Assembly: GCF_013337045.2 (NCBI RefSeq)
Contig: NZ_CP118259.1
Span: 3,179,001-3,243,000, forward strand
Source of the DNA: Agrobacterium vitis
GTDB lineage: Bacteria > Pseudomonadota > Alphaproteobacteria > Rhizobiales > Rhizobiaceae
Length of the DNA stretch: 64,000 nt
Reading direction: 5' to 3'
Shown: positions 23,132-33,890 of the stretch, piece by piece
Layout: the number at the start of each line of letters is the position of its first letter
Numbering within the stretch: the first letter of the stretch is position 1
The notes under the pieces: generated by a model
The model's database searches: none
Seen by the model: the letters and a program-made list of their open reading frames with translations, nothing else
Told to the model about the DNA's origin: nothing
Made by a program: the position numbers and the translations under genes

Positions 23132-23551
23132 TTAAAACAACAGGACCAACAGCATTGCCACCAGACCTGCCATTGAGCCCACCCATACCAGAGACCGGAT
23201 ATAGGGAACTCCCGCCAGATAAAGCGGAATATAAATAATCCGGCATACCAGCCATACCCAGGCACCGATCAGGCCGAACCCATGCGGATCACCAGCCAGA
23301 ATGAGGCCGAATGCAAGCGCAATGAACCCCGGATAGGTCTCGCGGAAATTCCTGGAGGCCCGCGCCGCACGGCCCGCGAGCTGACCGGTCGGTTTCCTGT
23401 CATCATCCCTCGGCCCGGCATTCCAGTTTGTCCCGAGTTCCTTGGTCGCCGTCATGCCTTGCAGCATGATGTGGACGATCAACAGGATCACACTGATACC
23501 AATCAGCGGCAAAAAAGGCGACGCGGCAAGAAAAGTCGGTTGCATGTTCAT
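23132..23551 (-). CDS. MAPEG-family membrane protein
   Basis: 139 residues with four membrane segments (about 8-29, 73-90, 93-112 and 118-138). The loop NWNAGPRDD and the AGRAARASRNFRETYPGF segment followed by LAGVPYIRSLVW match the MAPEG superfamily (eicosanoid and glutathione metabolism proteins), whose bacterial members have uncertain roles. A Met two codons in is an alternative start. It lies between sucB and the LysE-type gene on the same strand. Confidence 0.85.
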   Translation of the reverse strand: MNMQPTFLAASPFLPLIGISVILLIVHIMLQGMTATKELGTNWNAGPRDDDRKPTGQLAGRAARASRNFRETYPGFIALAFGLILAGDPHGFGLIGAWVWLVCRIIYIPLYLAGVPYIRSLVWVGSMAGLVAMLLVLLF

Positions 23552-23663
23552 GCTCCACTTTTTGGTTCACACCATTCCGGATGGAATGCCGCATCGCATT
23601 TTGTGCTCTGACATCTTCCGCCACCTATTGGCAGCGGAAAATGATTTCATCGCTTGCGAAGAA

Positions 23664-24893
23664 TTAGAGGTCCAGAACCAGACGTTCCGGATCTTCAAGG
23701 CTTTCCTTGACGCGCACGAGGAAGGTCACGGCTTCCTTGCCGTCAACGATCCGGTGGTCGTAGGACAGCGCCAGATACATCATCGGACGGATCACGATCT
23801 GGCCACCGACCACGACCGGACGATCCTGGATCTTGTGCATGCCCAGAATACCGGACTGCGGTGCATTGAGGATCGGCGAAGACATCAGCGAACCATACAC
23901 ACCACCATTGGTGATGGTGAACGTGCCGCCCTGCATGTCGGCCATGGAGAGCGAACCATCACGGGCAGCCTTGGCAAGACGACCGAGATCCTTTTCGACT
24001 TCCGAAATCGACATCTGGTCCGCATCGCGGATCACAGGAACAACCAGGCCCTTGTCGGTGCCGACGGCCATTCCGACATGGCAGTAGTTCTTGTAGATGA
24101 TATCGGTGCCGTCGATCTCAGCGTTGACGGCAGGCAGTTCCTTCAGGGCGTGGGTGACGGCCTTGGTGAAGAAGCCCATGAAGCCCAGCTTGACGCCATG
24201 CTTCTTTTCGAAAATGTCCTTGTATTTGTTGCGCAGGCTCATCACTGCCGACATGTCCACCTCGTTATAGGTGGTCAGCATGGCAGCCGTGTTCTGCGCA
24301 TCCTTCAGGCGCTTGGCAATGGTCTGGCGCAGGCGGGTCATCTTGACGCGCTCTTCGCGCGATGCATCGTCGGCAGACGACACCGGACGCGGCGCAGCAA
24401 CCGGGGCTGGAGCAGCGGCAGGCGCCGTTGCACCCTTTGCGACAGCGGCGATCACATCGCCCTTCAACACCTGGCCACGCTTGCCGGAGCCATCCACCTG
24501 ATCGGCGGAGATATTGTTTTCAGCCAGCATTTTCGCTGCGGCCGGCGCTGCCGGCATGGCGGAGCCTGCAGCCGGAGCGGCAGGGGCCGCCTGTGCAGGT
24601 GTAGCAGCTGGCGCCGGGGCAGCAGCAGGAGCAGGTGCAGCCGCACCAGCCGATGCGCCCTCGGCGATCTGGCCGAGCAGAGCGCCAAGACCAACCGTTT
24701 CACCGTTCTGGGCGACGATTTCGGTCAGAACGCCCGAAGCGGGACAAGGGACTTCAACCGTTACCTTGTCGGTTTCCAGTTCCACGAGCGGCTCGTCCGC
24801 CTTGACGACATCGCCGACTTTCTTGAACCAGGTGCCGACGGTGGCTTCGCTGACGGATTCACCCAGAGTGGGGACGCGGATTTCAGTGGCCAT
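23664..24893 (-). CDS. sucB: Dihydrolipoyllysine succinyltransferase, E2 of 2-oxoglutarate dehydrogenase
   Basis: 409 residues. It transfers the succinyl group from E1 to CoA and forms the core of the complex. The single N-terminal lipoyl domain carries Lys43 in [10 protein letters not shown]. An Ala/Pro-rich flexible linker (about 78-115) leads to the E1/E3-binding domain (about 115-150), and the catalytic acyltransferase domain ends with the active-site motif [13 protein letters not shown]. One lipoyl domain is normal for SucB and differs from the several in pyruvate dehydrogenase E2. It is 57 bases downstream of sucA. Confidence 0.97.
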   Translation of the reverse strand: MATEIRVPTLGESVSEATVGTWFKKVGDVVKADEPLVELETDKVTVEVPCPASGVLTEIVAQNGETVGLGALLGQIAEGASAGAAAPAPAAAPAPAATPAQAAPAAPAAGSAMPAAPAAAKMLAENNISADQVDGSGKRGQVLKGDVIAAVAKGATAPAAAPAPVAAPRPVSSADDASREERVKMTRLRQTIAKRLKDAQNTAAMLTTYNEVDMSAVMSLRNKYKDIFEKKHGVKLGFMGFFTKAVTHALKELPAVNAEIDGTDIIYKNYCHVGMAVGTDKGLVVPVIRDADQMSISEVEKDLGRLAKAARDGSLSMADMQGGTFTITNGGVYGSLMSSPILNAPQSGILGMHKIQDRPVVVGGQIVIRPMMYLALSYDHRIVDGKEAVTFLVRVKESLEDPERLVLDL

Positions 24894-24942
24894 GATGATA
24901 AATTCCGTTGATCGATATGGATTTCGAGCGAAAGGGTGGACC

Positions 24943-24960
24943 CGGCGGCATCAGCCGCCG
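24943..24960 (-). other. Small GC hairpin at the sucA stop codon
   Basis: CGGCGGC / GCCGCCG with a 4-base loop spans the sucA stop codon just before sucB. No T-run follows. It may be an mRNA-stability element or simply reflect GC-rich coding sequence. Confidence 0.4.
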
Positions 24961-27947
24961 AGTGCGTCCTCCAGGAAGGCTTGCAGCTGGGCGAGGTGCT
25001 TGGACATCAGGCCCGTTGCCGGAGAGGCGGCAGCCGGACGGCCGGTATAGCGCACGCGCTGATACTTGGCGTCGATGTGAGCCAGCACCCATTCCAGGTA
25101 AGGATCGATGAAGGACCAGGCCCCCATGTTCTTCGGCTCTTCCTGGCACCAGACCATTTCCGCATTGCGGAAGCGGCTGAGCTCATTGATCAGCGCCTTG
25201 GCCGGGAACGGATAGAGCTGTTCGATACGCAGCAGGTACACATCGTCGATGCCACGCTTTTCGCGCTCTTCCAGCAGGTCATAGTAAACCTTGCCGCTAC
25301 ACATCACCACGCGGCGGATCTTGGCATCCTTCTGGAGCTTGATCGGACCGTCCTTGATGATCTCGGCATCATCCCACAGCAAGCGATGGAACGAGCTTTC
25401 GCCTGCCATTTCCGCCAGGGTCGACTGGGCCCGCTTGTGGCGCAGCAGCGACTTCGGCGTCATCAGGATCAGCGGCTTGCGGAAGTCGCGTTTCACCTGA
25501 CGGCGCAGGATATGGTAATAATTGCTCGGCGTCGTGACGTTAGCCACCTGCATATTGTCTTCAGCGCACATTTGCAGCCAGCGCTCCAGACGAGCCGAAG
25601 AGTGTTCCGGTCCCTGACCTTCATAGCCATGCGGCAGAAGGCAGACGAGGCCGGACATGCGAAGCCACTTGCGTTCACCCGACGAGATGAACTGGTCGAA
25701 CACCACCTGGGCGCCGTTGGCGAAGTCACCGAACTGGGCTTCCCACAGGGTCAGTGCATTCGGGCGGGCCAGAGAATAGCCGTATTCGAAGCCAAGCACG
25801 GCCTCTTCCGACAGCATCGAATTGATGACTTCGTAGCGGGCCTGGTTAGGTGCGAGGTTGGCCAACGGAATGTAGCGATCCTCGGTTTCCTGATCGTAGA
25901 GTACCGAATGACGCTGGCTGAATGTGCCGCGCTCGCAATCCTGACCGGACAGGCGGATCTTGTGGCCTTCGACGACCAGCGAACCGAAAGCCAGGGCCTC
26001 GGCCATCGCCCAATCGATACCTTCGCCGGTCTCGATCATCTGGGCGCGGTTTTCCATGAAGCGCTGGATGGTGCGATGCGCTTTGAAGCCATCAGGAATG
26101 GTCGACAGCTTGCGACCGATCTCCTTCAGGGACTTCATCGGCATGGCTGTCTTGCCGCGACGCTGCTCATCGGCATTGTCGGCAGCGCGAAGACCGGACC
26201 AGACGCCATCCAGCCAGTCAGCCTTGTTGGGCTTGTAGGACTGGCCAGCCTCGAATTCCTGCTCAAGATTGGCGCGCCAATCGGCTTTCATCTTTTCAAG
26301 ATCGCCTTCGGTAATCACGCCTTCAGCAATCAAGCGATCGCCATAGACCTGAACAACGGTCTTGTGGGCACGAATTTCCTTGTACATCTTTGGCTGGGTA
26401 AACGAAGGTTCATCACCTTCATTATGGCCAAAGCGGCGGTAGCAGAACATGTCCACAACCACAGGCTTGTGGAACTTCATGCGGAATTCAGTCGCCACCT
26501 TGGCGGCATAAACCACAGCTTCCGGATCGTCCCCATTCACATGGAAGATCGGCGCTTCGATCATCTTGGCCACATCCGATGGATAAGGCGACGAGCGCGA
26601 GAAGCCCGGATTGGTGGTAAAGCCGATCTGGTTATTGATGATCACATGCATCGTGCCAGCCACGCGGTGACCGCGCAGACCAGACAGGCCAAGAATTTCA
26701 GCCACAACGCCCTGACCCGCAAAGGCCGCGTCGCCATGCAGCAGCAATGGAAGAACCTTGGCGCGTTCCTTCAGCGGAATCACGTCGCCTTCCCAGACTT
26801 TGGCCAGCTGGTCCTGCTTGGCGCGAGCCTTTCCCATCACCACGGGGTTGACGATTTCCAGATGCGAGGGGTTGGCCGTCAGCGACAAGTGAACCTTGTT
26901 GCCATCGAATTCGCGGTCGGACGAGGCACCCAGATGGTACTTCACGTCGCCGGAGCCTTCGACTTCATCAGGCTTGAACGAACCGCCCTTGAACTCGTGG
27001 AACACGGCGCGATGCGGCTTGTGCATCACATTGGTCAATACGTTCAGACGACCGCGATGCGCCATGCCGAGCACGACCTCTTCGAGACCTTCCTGACCAC
27101 CGCGCTTGATAATCTGCTCCAGCGCCGGGATCAGCGATTCGCCGCCATCCAGACCAAAGCGCTTGGTGCCCTTGTACTTCACATCAATGAACTGCTCGAA
27201 GCCTTCAGCCTCAACCAGCTTTTGCAGAATGGCTTTCTTGCCCTCGACGGTAAAATCAACACCTTTATCGGGGCCTTCGATGCGCTCTTGAATCCAGGCC
27301 TTTTCTTCCGGATTGGAAATGTGCATGAATTCGAAACCGAGCGTCGAGCAATAGGTGCGCTCAAGAATTTCGATCATCTCACGCACGGTGGCATATTCCA
27401 GCCCCAGAACGTTATCGATGAAGATCTTGCGGTCAAAATCAGCGTCAGTAAAGCCGTAGGACGATGGCGACAGCTCGTTGTAATCTTCAACCGCCGTGGC
27501 AATGCCGAGCGGGTCGAGCTTGGCATGCAAATGACCGCGCATGCGATAAGCGCGGATCATCATGATAGCGCGTACGCTATCACGGGTCGCCTGCAACACT
27601 TCGGTTTCAGAAACTGGCTTGCCTGTGGTTACGGCTGCGGCTTCAGCCTTGCCCTTGACCTTGGTTTCAATGGCCTTTTCAACCAGACCCCAATTGCCGT
27701 CCAGCGCCGAAACCAGATCGGTGCGGGGCGTCAGCGGCCAATTGCTCCGCTGCCAGGAGGCTCCCTTGGCCGCCTTTTTCACGTCGCTTGGATTATCGCC
27801 CAGCGCCTTGAAGAAGGATTGCCACTCAGGCGATACCGAACCCGGATCGTCTTCGTAACGCGCATAAAGCTGCTCGATATAGATCGCATTCGATCCGTCC
27901 AGGAACGAGGTGATCTGAAACTGCTCGTTGGCTTCTTGCCTTGCCAT
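24951..27947 (-). CDS. sucA: 2-oxoglutarate dehydrogenase E1 component
   Basis: 998-residue thiamine-diphosphate enzyme that decarboxylates 2-oxoglutarate and reductively succinylates the lipoyl group of SucB. The N-terminal NAIYIEQLYARYEDDPGSVSP helix is the E2-binding segment. The conserved LGMAHRGRLNVL, GDAAFAGQGVV (ThDP-binding region) and C-terminal QEEPKNMGAW motifs are present. The length is full. The upstream gap to sucD is 172 bases and holds a strong hairpin and a palindrome, so separate control from sucD is possible. Confidence 0.97.
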   Translation of the reverse strand: MARQEANEQFQITSFLDGSNAIYIEQLYARYEDDPGSVSPEWQSFFKALGDNPSDVKKAAKGASWQRSNWPLTPRTDLVSALDGNWGLVEKAIETKVKGKAEAAAVTTGKPVSETEVLQATRDSVRAIMMIRAYRMRGHLHAKLDPLGIATAVEDYNELSPSSYGFTDADFDRKIFIDNVLGLEYATVREMIEILERTYCSTLGFEFMHISNPEEKAWIQERIEGPDKGVDFTVEGKKAILQKLVEAEGFEQFIDVKYKGTKRFGLDGGESLIPALEQIIKRGGQEGLEEVVLGMAHRGRLNVLTNVMHKPHRAVFHEFKGGSFKPDEVEGSGDVKYHLGASSDREFDGNKVHLSLTANPSHLEIVNPVVMGKARAKQDQLAKVWEGDVIPLKERAKVLPLLLHGDAAFAGQGVVAEILGLSGLRGHRVAGTMHVIINNQIGFTTNPGFSRSSPYPSDVAKMIEAPIFHVNGDDPEAVVYAAKVATEFRMKFHKPVVVDMFCYRRFGHNEGDEPSFTQPKMYKEIRAHKTVVQVYGDRLIAEGVITEGDLEKMKADWRANLEQEFEAGQSYKPNKADWLDGVWSGLRAADNADEQRRGKTAMPMKSLKEIGRKLSTIPDGFKAHRTIQRFMENRAQMIETGEGIDWAMAEALAFGSLVVEGHKIRLSGQDCERGTFSQRHSVLYDQETEDRYIPLANLAPNQARYEVINSMLSEEAVLGFEYGYSLARPNALTLWEAQFGDFANGAQVVFDQFISSGERKWLRMSGLVCLLPHGYEGQGPEHSSARLERWLQMCAEDNMQVANVTTPSNYYHILRRQVKRDFRKPLILMTPKSLLRHKRAQSTLAEMAGESSFHRLLWDDAEIIKDGPIKLQKDAKIRRVVMCSGKVYYDLLEEREKRGIDDVYLLRIEQLYPFPAKALINELSRFRNAEMVWCQEEPKNMGAWSFIDPYLEWVLAHIDAKYQRVRYTGRPAAASPATGLMSKHLAQLQAFLEDALGG

Positions 27948-28005
27948 GGTTTTTTGCGGGCCTCGTGCCCGCCTCCCGACTTGAGGTCATCACCGAACTA
28001 TTCGA

Positions 28006-28017
28006 CCGAATATTCGG
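28006..28017. promoter_or_regulatory. Palindrome CCGAATATTCGG upstream of sucA
   Basis: A perfect 12-base palindrome, flanked by TTCGA (28001-28005) and TCGAA (28022-28026), with an imperfect copy (CCGAACTATTCG) starting at 27993. It lies 59 bases before the sucA start codon. It could be an operator, but no regulator is recognised. Confidence 0.35.
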
Positions 28018-28073
28018 CTTGTCGAATATCTGCCAGTCAAGGCTTGCGCTCGGCTGGACTTTAAATGCCTGCA

Positions 28074-28102
28074 CGGGCAGACGCCATAAAGACGTCTGCC
28101 CG
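28074..28102 (-). other. Hairpin between sucD and sucA
   Basis: A perfect 10-bp stem (CGGGCAGACG / CGTCTGCCCG) with a 9-base loop starts 18 bases after the sucD stop. No T-run follows on the minus strand, so it looks like a processing or partial-termination element rather than a full terminator. Confidence 0.7.
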
Positions 28103-28119
28103 CTCATCTCTATGTGGTC

Positions 28120-29022
28120 TCAGCCCTTGAGAACTTCAACCAGCGTCTTGCCAAGGCGGGCTGGCGAGGGCGAAACCCGAATGCCAGCCGATTCCATAGC
28201 TTCGATCTTGTCTTCCGCGCCGCCCTTGCCGCCAGAGATCACAGCGCCTGCGTGACCCATGGTGCGACCGGGAGGTGCCGTACGACCAGCGATGAAGCCA
28301 ACCATCGGCTTCTTGCGGCCCTTCTTGGCTTCGTCCTTGAGGAACTGTGCAGCTTCTTCTTCCGCAGAGCCGCCGATTTCACCGATCATGATGATCGACT
28401 TGGTGGCTTCGTCTGCGAGGTACATTTCCAGGATGTCGATAAACTCGGTGCCCTTGACCGGGTCGCCGCCGATGCCGACAGCCGAGGTCTGGCCGAGGCC
28501 TTCGTTCGAGGTCTGGAACACGGCCTCATAGGTCAAAGTGCCGGAACGCGACAACACGCCAACCGAACCCTTGCGGAAGATCGAACCCGGCATAATGCCG
28601 ATCTTGCATTCTTCCGGCGTCATCACGCCCGGGCAGTTGGGGCCGATCAGGCGCGACTTGGACTTGTCGAGGCGAGCCTTGACCTTGACCATGTCGGCAA
28701 CCGGAATGCCTTCCGTGATGCAGACGATCAGCGGAATTTCAGCTTCGATGGCTTCGATGATTGCAGCAGCAGCACCGGCTGGCGGTACGTAGATCACCGA
28801 TGCATTGGCGCCTGTGACGTCCTTGCCTTCGGCAACGGAAGCGAAGATCGGCAGGGTTTCACCCTTGGAGCCGGTCCAGTTGCTACCGCCCTTGGCCGGA
28901 TGAATACCGCCGACCATTTTGGTGCCGTAATAGGCAAGCGCCTGCTCGGTATGGAAAGTGCCGGTCTTGCCGGTCAGGCCCTGTACGAGAACCTTGGTGT
29001 CTTTATTGATCAGAATCGACAT
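28120..29022 (-). CDS. sucD: Succinyl-CoA synthetase, alpha subunit
   Basis: 300 residues. It binds CoA through its N-terminal Rossmann domain and is phosphorylated on a histidine during ATP (or GTP) formation from succinyl-CoA. That catalytic His is in [14 protein letters not shown] near residue 257. The CoA-binding start [19 protein letters not shown] is intact. Its ATG overlaps the stop of the unknown 126-residue gene by one base (TAATG), so the two are probably translationally coupled. Confidence 0.97.
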   Translation of the reverse strand: MSILINKDTKVLVQGLTGKTGTFHTEQALAYYGTKMVGGIHPAKGGSNWTGSKGETLPIFASVAEGKDVTGANASVIYVPPAGAAAAIIEAIEAEIPLIVCITEGIPVADMVKVKARLDKSKSRLIGPNCPGVMTPEECKIGIMPGSIFRKGSVGVLSRSGTLTYEAVFQTSNEGLGQTSAVGIGGDPVKGTEFIDILEMYLADEATKSIIMIGEIGGSAEEEAAQFLKDEAKKGRKKPMVGFIAGRTAPPGRTMGHAGAVISGGKGGAEDKIEAMESAGIRVSPSPARLGKTLVEVLKG

Positions 29023-29402
29023 TACTCGGCTTCCTCTTCCTCGAATTCGAGGGGTTCAAATGCCTCAAAGGCGTCATTGGAAAAGCGATAGCCCATGCCC
29101 TTGGCCGGCTTCTGCGTCAGTTGCTTCTCAAGGCTCTTGGACCATTGGGTAAAGAACCAATCGAACTGGCCGTCGCCCTTGGCAATGGCAAGCTCGCCCT
29201 TCCAGACATAGAGGCTCGCGTCCTTGGACTTGTCAGCGAAATAGGCGAGCGCATCGTCATTGTCGTTGAAATGCACCCAACGCTCGGCGACGTCGCCATC
29301 GGTTGGAAGCTCGCTGTCGAAGCAGACGAAGTAGCACAGATTGATATCTGTCTCATTCGGGCCAAAAGGCTGGCGCTTCACGGTCTTGGATGTATCGGCC
29401 AT
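29022..29402 (-). CDS. Uncharacterised acidic-tailed protein encoded between sucC and sucD
   Basis: 126 residues, soluble, with no signal peptide or membrane segment. It is rich in aromatic and acidic residues (for example [15 protein letters not shown] and [18 protein letters not shown]) and ends in an acidic tail ([12 protein letters not shown]). I do not recognise the family. The gene starts 4 bases after sucC and overlaps sucD by one base, so it is made from the same mRNA and in coupling with sucD. Coding is well supported by this tight packing and by codon use like its neighbours. A role with succinyl-CoA synthetase, or simple hitch-hiking in the operon, are both possible. Confidence 0.82.
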   Translation of the reverse strand: MADTSKTVKRQPFGPNETDINLCYFVCFDSELPTDGDVAERWVHFNDNDDALAYFADKSKDASLYVWKGELAIAKGDGQFDWFFTQWSKSLEKQLTQKPAKGMGYRFSNDAFEAFEPLEFEEEEAE

Positions 29403-29406
29403 CAGA

Positions 29407-30603
29407 TCACGCTGCCTTCACGGCTGCGACGATCTTCTGCGCAGCATCATCCAGATCATCCGCCGAAATGACGTTGAGACCGGATTCGTTGATGATTTTC
29501 TTGCCCAGCTCGACATTGGTGCCTTCGAGGCGAACGACGAGTGGAACGGTGAGACCGACGTCCTTGACGGCAGCCAGAACGCCTTCGGCAATCACGTCAC
29601 ACTTCATGATACCGCCGAAGATGTTGACCAGAATGCCCTTCACAGCCGGATCGGCAGTGATGATCTTGAAGGCTGCCGTAACCTTTTCCTTGGTCGCACC
29701 GCCACCAACGTCAAGGAAGTTTGCCGGCTCAGCACCATAGAGCTTGATGATGTCCATGGTTGCCATGGCGAGACCAGCACCGTTGACCATGCAGCCAATG
29801 TTGCCGTCGAGAGCAACGTAAGCCAGATCATACTTGGACGCTTCGATTTCCTTGGCGTCTTCTTCGGTCTTGTCGCGCAGAGCCACAACGTCTTCGTGAC
29901 GGAACAGAGCGTTGCCATCGAAAGACATCTTGGCGTCGAGAACGCGCATACGACCGTTCTTCATGACGATCAGCGGGTTGACTTCCAGCAGAGCCATGTC
30001 CTTTTCGACAAAGGCTTTGTACAGGATCGGGAACAGCTTTTCAGCGTCAGCCTTGGCTTCGCCTTCGAGCAGCAGAGCCGCTGTCAGGGCTTCGAGATTG
30101 GCAGCCGTTACACCAGCTTCTGGATCAATCGCAACGCTGATGATCTTTTCTGGGGTGTCGTGCGCAACCGTTTCAATGTCCATGCCGCCTTCGGTGGAAA
30201 CCACGAAAGCAACCTGACCAACAGCGCGGTCTACGAGCAGCGACAGATAAAGTTCGCGCTCGATGTCTGCACCGTCTTCGATGTAGAGGCGGTTGACCTG
30301 CTTGCCGGCAGGGCCGGTCTGGTTGGTCACCAGCGTGTTGCCGAGCATTTCAGCAACATGCGACTTCACTTCATCAATCGAGAAAGCCAGGCGAACGCCG
30401 CCCTTGGCATCCGGGCCAAGTTCCTTAAACTTGCCCTTGCCGCGACCACCAGCGTGGATCTGGCTCTTGACGACATAAAGCGGGCCAGGAAGCTGCTTTG
30501 CGGCCGCCTCAGCTTCATCGGCGGAAAAGATTGCCACACCTTCGGCAACCGGTGCGCCAAAGCTCTTCAGCAGAGCCTTGGCCTGATATTCATGAATATT
30601 CAT
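29407..30603 (-). CDS. sucC: Succinyl-CoA synthetase, beta subunit
   Basis: 398-residue ATP-grasp subunit that binds the nucleotide and succinate. It starts [19 protein letters not shown], the universal start of this family; the ATG at 30603 follows AGGA and is preferred over the Met eight codons upstream. The [14 protein letters not shown] segment and the C-terminal [13 protein letters not shown] motif are intact. It lies 123 bases downstream of mdh, with a long hairpin between them. Confidence 0.97.
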   Translation of the reverse strand: MNIHEYQAKALLKSFGAPVAEGVAIFSADEAEAAAKQLPGPLYVVKSQIHAGGRGKGKFKELGPDAKGGVRLAFSIDEVKSHVAEMLGNTLVTNQTGPAGKQVNRLYIEDGADIERELYLSLLVDRAVGQVAFVVSTEGGMDIETVAHDTPEKIISVAIDPEAGVTAANLEALTAALLLEGEAKADAEKLFPILYKAFVEKDMALLEVNPLIVMKNGRMRVLDAKMSFDGNALFRHEDVVALRDKTEEDAKEIEASKYDLAYVALDGNIGCMVNGAGLAMATMDIIKLYGAEPANFLDVGGGATKEKVTAAFKIITADPAVKGILVNIFGGIMKCDVIAEGVLAAVKDVGLTVPLVVRLEGTNVELGKKIINESGLNVISADDLDDAAQKIVAAVKAA

Positions 30604-30680
30604 CGTCTGGTCCTGTGTTCGGAGCAATTCCAGAACCAGCGGTCATGCCGCCCGGCTTAGAACTGCGTTAAAACCATGCG

Positions 30681-30716
30681 CGGCTGCGCCATCATCCGCA
30701 GATGAAGGCGCAGCCG
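30681..30716 (-). other. Long hairpin between mdh and sucC
   Basis: Outer arms CGGCTGCGCC (30681-30690) and GGCGCAGCCG (30707-30716) pair perfectly. Inside them TCATC and GATGA pair around a 4-base loop, with one mismatch between the two stems. It starts 11 bases after the mdh stop. Only a weak GTTTTAA follows on the minus strand, so it may be a partial terminator or an mRNA 3'-end stabiliser. Confidence 0.75.
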
Positions 30717-30726
30717 CCAAAGGCGA

Positions 30727-31818
<1,092 letters not shown>

Positions 31819-31868
31819 TTAGACTATAAAATTCTTACGTAAAGGTAAGATATTAAGTCATCAATTCT

Positions 31869-33032
31869 TCACATTTCGGCAATGCGGCCTGCATGCGCTT
31901 CGAGATATTCACGGCTACGCATCTCAAACAGCCGCGATGCCGTCCGGTCGAATTCGAACCCTTCGGTTCCTTTTCTGGCCGTCAGCAAGGCCTCCGGCTC
32001 GGCAGAAGCGCTGGCATGAACCCGCACATGATGGTCATAGAGTGCGTCGATCAGGATGATGAAGCGCTTCGTCTGATTGCGTTTTTCGGGCCCGAGATAG
32101 GGTATATGGTCTACGAAAATCGTATGAAACCGGTCCGCAAGCGCCAGGTAATCGGAGGCACCGAGCGGCTGCTCGCAAAGCTCGGCAAACGTGAAGCGCG
32201 CCATTTTACCAACCGCCCGTTTCACTGGCAGAAGCCTGCCCTTCATCTCGATATCCAAAGGCTTTTCCGCACGGCCTGCGGTCATCATTTTCCAGGCCCG
32301 GTCCATTTCCCGATCCGCTACAGCATCCGCAGGAGAGAGGTAGATCGGCAGCTGATCGGCCTTTTCCAGCCGGTAGTCGGTCGGCGAATCGAGCGAGAGG
32401 ATCTCGACATATTGCTTGAGCAAGCCGATGAACGGCACAAACAGGCCCCGGTTCAACCCATCTGGATAGAGATTGTCCGGCTCGACATTGGAGGTCGCCA
32501 CCAGAATGCAGCCGCGCGCGAACAGCTCGGTAAACAACCGCGATAGGATCATTGCATCGGCAATATCGGTAACGGTGAATTCATCAAAGCACAAAAGTCC
32601 GGCTTCGGCGGCTAGCTGCTCGGCCACCGGCGGCACGGGATCGGCCTGCTTTGTCTCGCCATTCTTGAGTTTCTGTCGATGGATGTGAATGCGATTATGC
32701 ACATCGGCCATGAATTCGTGAAAATGCGCCCGCCGCTTCTTTTCCACGGGCGCCATACGAAAGAACAGGTCCATCAGCATGGTTTTGCCACGCCCGACGC
32801 TGCCATGCACATAAAGCCCCATGATTTTGGTTTGCGGCGCGCGATGCCGTGCAAAGATCCAGCCAAGCGCCGAGGACTTCTTCGCTGGCTTGCGTTCTTT
32901 CAATTGAAGCAGGATGCGATCGAGCCGGGCGGCAACCGCCATCTGGGCGGGATCGGCCATCAACTCCCCCGACAGGGTCCGCGCCTTCAGATCCTCGCTG
33001 ACGCTGAGGGCATAATCGGGCACAGGCTGCAT
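31869..33032 (-). CDS. zapE: Cell-division ATPase ZapE (AFG1 family)
   Basis: 387-residue AAA-type ATPase related to mitochondrial AFG1/LACE1. The Walker A motif is GSVGRGKT (about 77-84). The Walker B region is LCFDEFTVTDIADAMI, and LVATSNVEPDNLYPDGLNR is a further family hallmark. In E. coli ZapE associates with FtsZ under stress. It is commonly found next to sdh or mdh genes in rhizobia, as here between mdh and the Omp19-like gene. Confidence 0.93.
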   Translation of the reverse strand: MQPVPDYALSVSEDLKARTLSGELMADPAQMAVAARLDRILLQLKERKPAKKSSALGWIFARHRAPQTKIMGLYVHGSVGRGKTMLMDLFFRMAPVEKKRRAHFHEFMADVHNRIHIHRQKLKNGETKQADPVPPVAEQLAAEAGLLCFDEFTVTDIADAMILSRLFTELFARGCILVATSNVEPDNLYPDGLNRGLFVPFIGLLKQYVEILSLDSPTDYRLEKADQLPIYLSPADAVADREMDRAWKMMTAGRAEKPLDIEMKGRLLPVKRAVGKMARFTFAELCEQPLGASDYLALADRFHTIFVDHIPYLGPEKRNQTKRFIILIDALYDHHVRVHASASAEPEALLTARKGTEGFEFDRTASRLFEMRSREYLEAHAGRIAEM

Positions 33033-33112
33033 GTCGAACTCCGCGGAGGATATTGCCCGCCCCTATGGCATCAAAGGGCAGGCATCAGAATGAACGGCGG
33101 CTCAGCTCACTT

Positions 33113-33625
33113 TTACCGGCTGAGGCTGACAGGCTGGCCAGCACTGGTGGAGCCGTTGAAGCGATTGTCCGCCGTCTTGTAGAGAGTGCCGATCACATTG
33201 CCGTCGCGATCCTTCAGCATCAACTGCTTGTTGGCGACGTCCCAGGCACCCATCGTCGTCAGCGGACCGACGCAACCGCGCGTACCGCCGCGCGATCCAC
33301 CGCCCAGATTGGTGAGGGTCAGGAACATGTCACAGCTGGACTGGCCATTGGCCACACGCCAATTGCCGACCATCTGTTCCTTGGTGAAATCGAGAGAGCT
33401 ACCCGGCGGCGGCGCATTCGGTGTCAAGGCAGCGCTCTGGTTAGAGGTGGGGGCGACCGGAAACTGGCTTGCACCCGGAGGCGGCAATTGCCCCGACTGA
33501 ACCTGGGGCACCGGCTGCGCTTGCAACGGCGGCAGCGATGAAGAGCCGTAATCGCTTGACGTGCGCTGACATCCGGCAAGAGAAAGCACGACCACCAGAC
33601 CCGTCGCCGCAAATTTCAGTTTCAT
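33113..33625 (-). CDS. Outer-membrane lipoprotein, Omp19-like protease inhibitor
   Basis: 170 residues. The lipobox LSLAGCQ puts the lipidated cysteine at position 19. A Pro/Gln-rich linker (about 28-85) leads to an AprI/Inh-type domain (about 90-170) with [18 protein letters not shown] and the C-terminal [11 protein letters not shown]. Brucella Omp19 has the same plan and ending and inhibits host proteases; the same fold is used by metalloprotease inhibitors. The conserved Cys pair (about 112 and 132) probably forms the fold's disulfide. The start at 33625 has a GGGAG ribosome site; the longer open frame upstream is not coding. Confidence 0.85.
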   Translation of the reverse strand: MKLKFAATGLVVVLSLAGCQRTSSDYGSSSLPPLQAQPVPQVQSGQLPPPGASQFPVAPTSNQSAALTPNAPPPGSSLDFTKEQMVGNWRVANGQSSCDMFLTLTNLGGGSRGGTRGCVGPLTTMGAWDVANKQLMLKDRDGNVIGTLYKTADNRFNGSTSAGQPVSLSR

Positions 33626-33852
33626 TCCAACACTCCCGGTTGCTTCATCATCGTCAGCCTTGACCTTTTGGTGCCAGCAATCATGCACCAAACGCCCGGA
33701 AACTAGCGTCAAAGCCGATTTAAAATCAAGGTGGAAGCGTATGCAACCGCCAGCTAATAACGCGATTGCGTCAAACAGATGGATATTTTCCGCACAAAAA
33801 CCCGTGAGCCATCGGAAAAATGCTCCTGAAAAATGTCGCGACTGCGACATAA

Positions 33853-33882
33853 GCCCGCAGTGCCGCTCGCGGCACCGCGGGC
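33853..33882 (-). terminator. Likely terminator of sdhCDAB
   Basis: A 13-bp stem (GCCCGCAGTGCCG / CGGCACCGCGGGC, one mismatch) with a 4-base loop starts 9 bases after the sdhB stop. The following T-run is weak (TTAT). Confidence 0.6.
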
Positions 33883-33890
33883 AACTTTCG

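Noticed and set aside
24936..28064. Open frame of 1042 codons on the plus strand opposite sucA
   Set aside because: It mirrors sucA codon structure; sucA is certain. The translated product has no recognisable domain.
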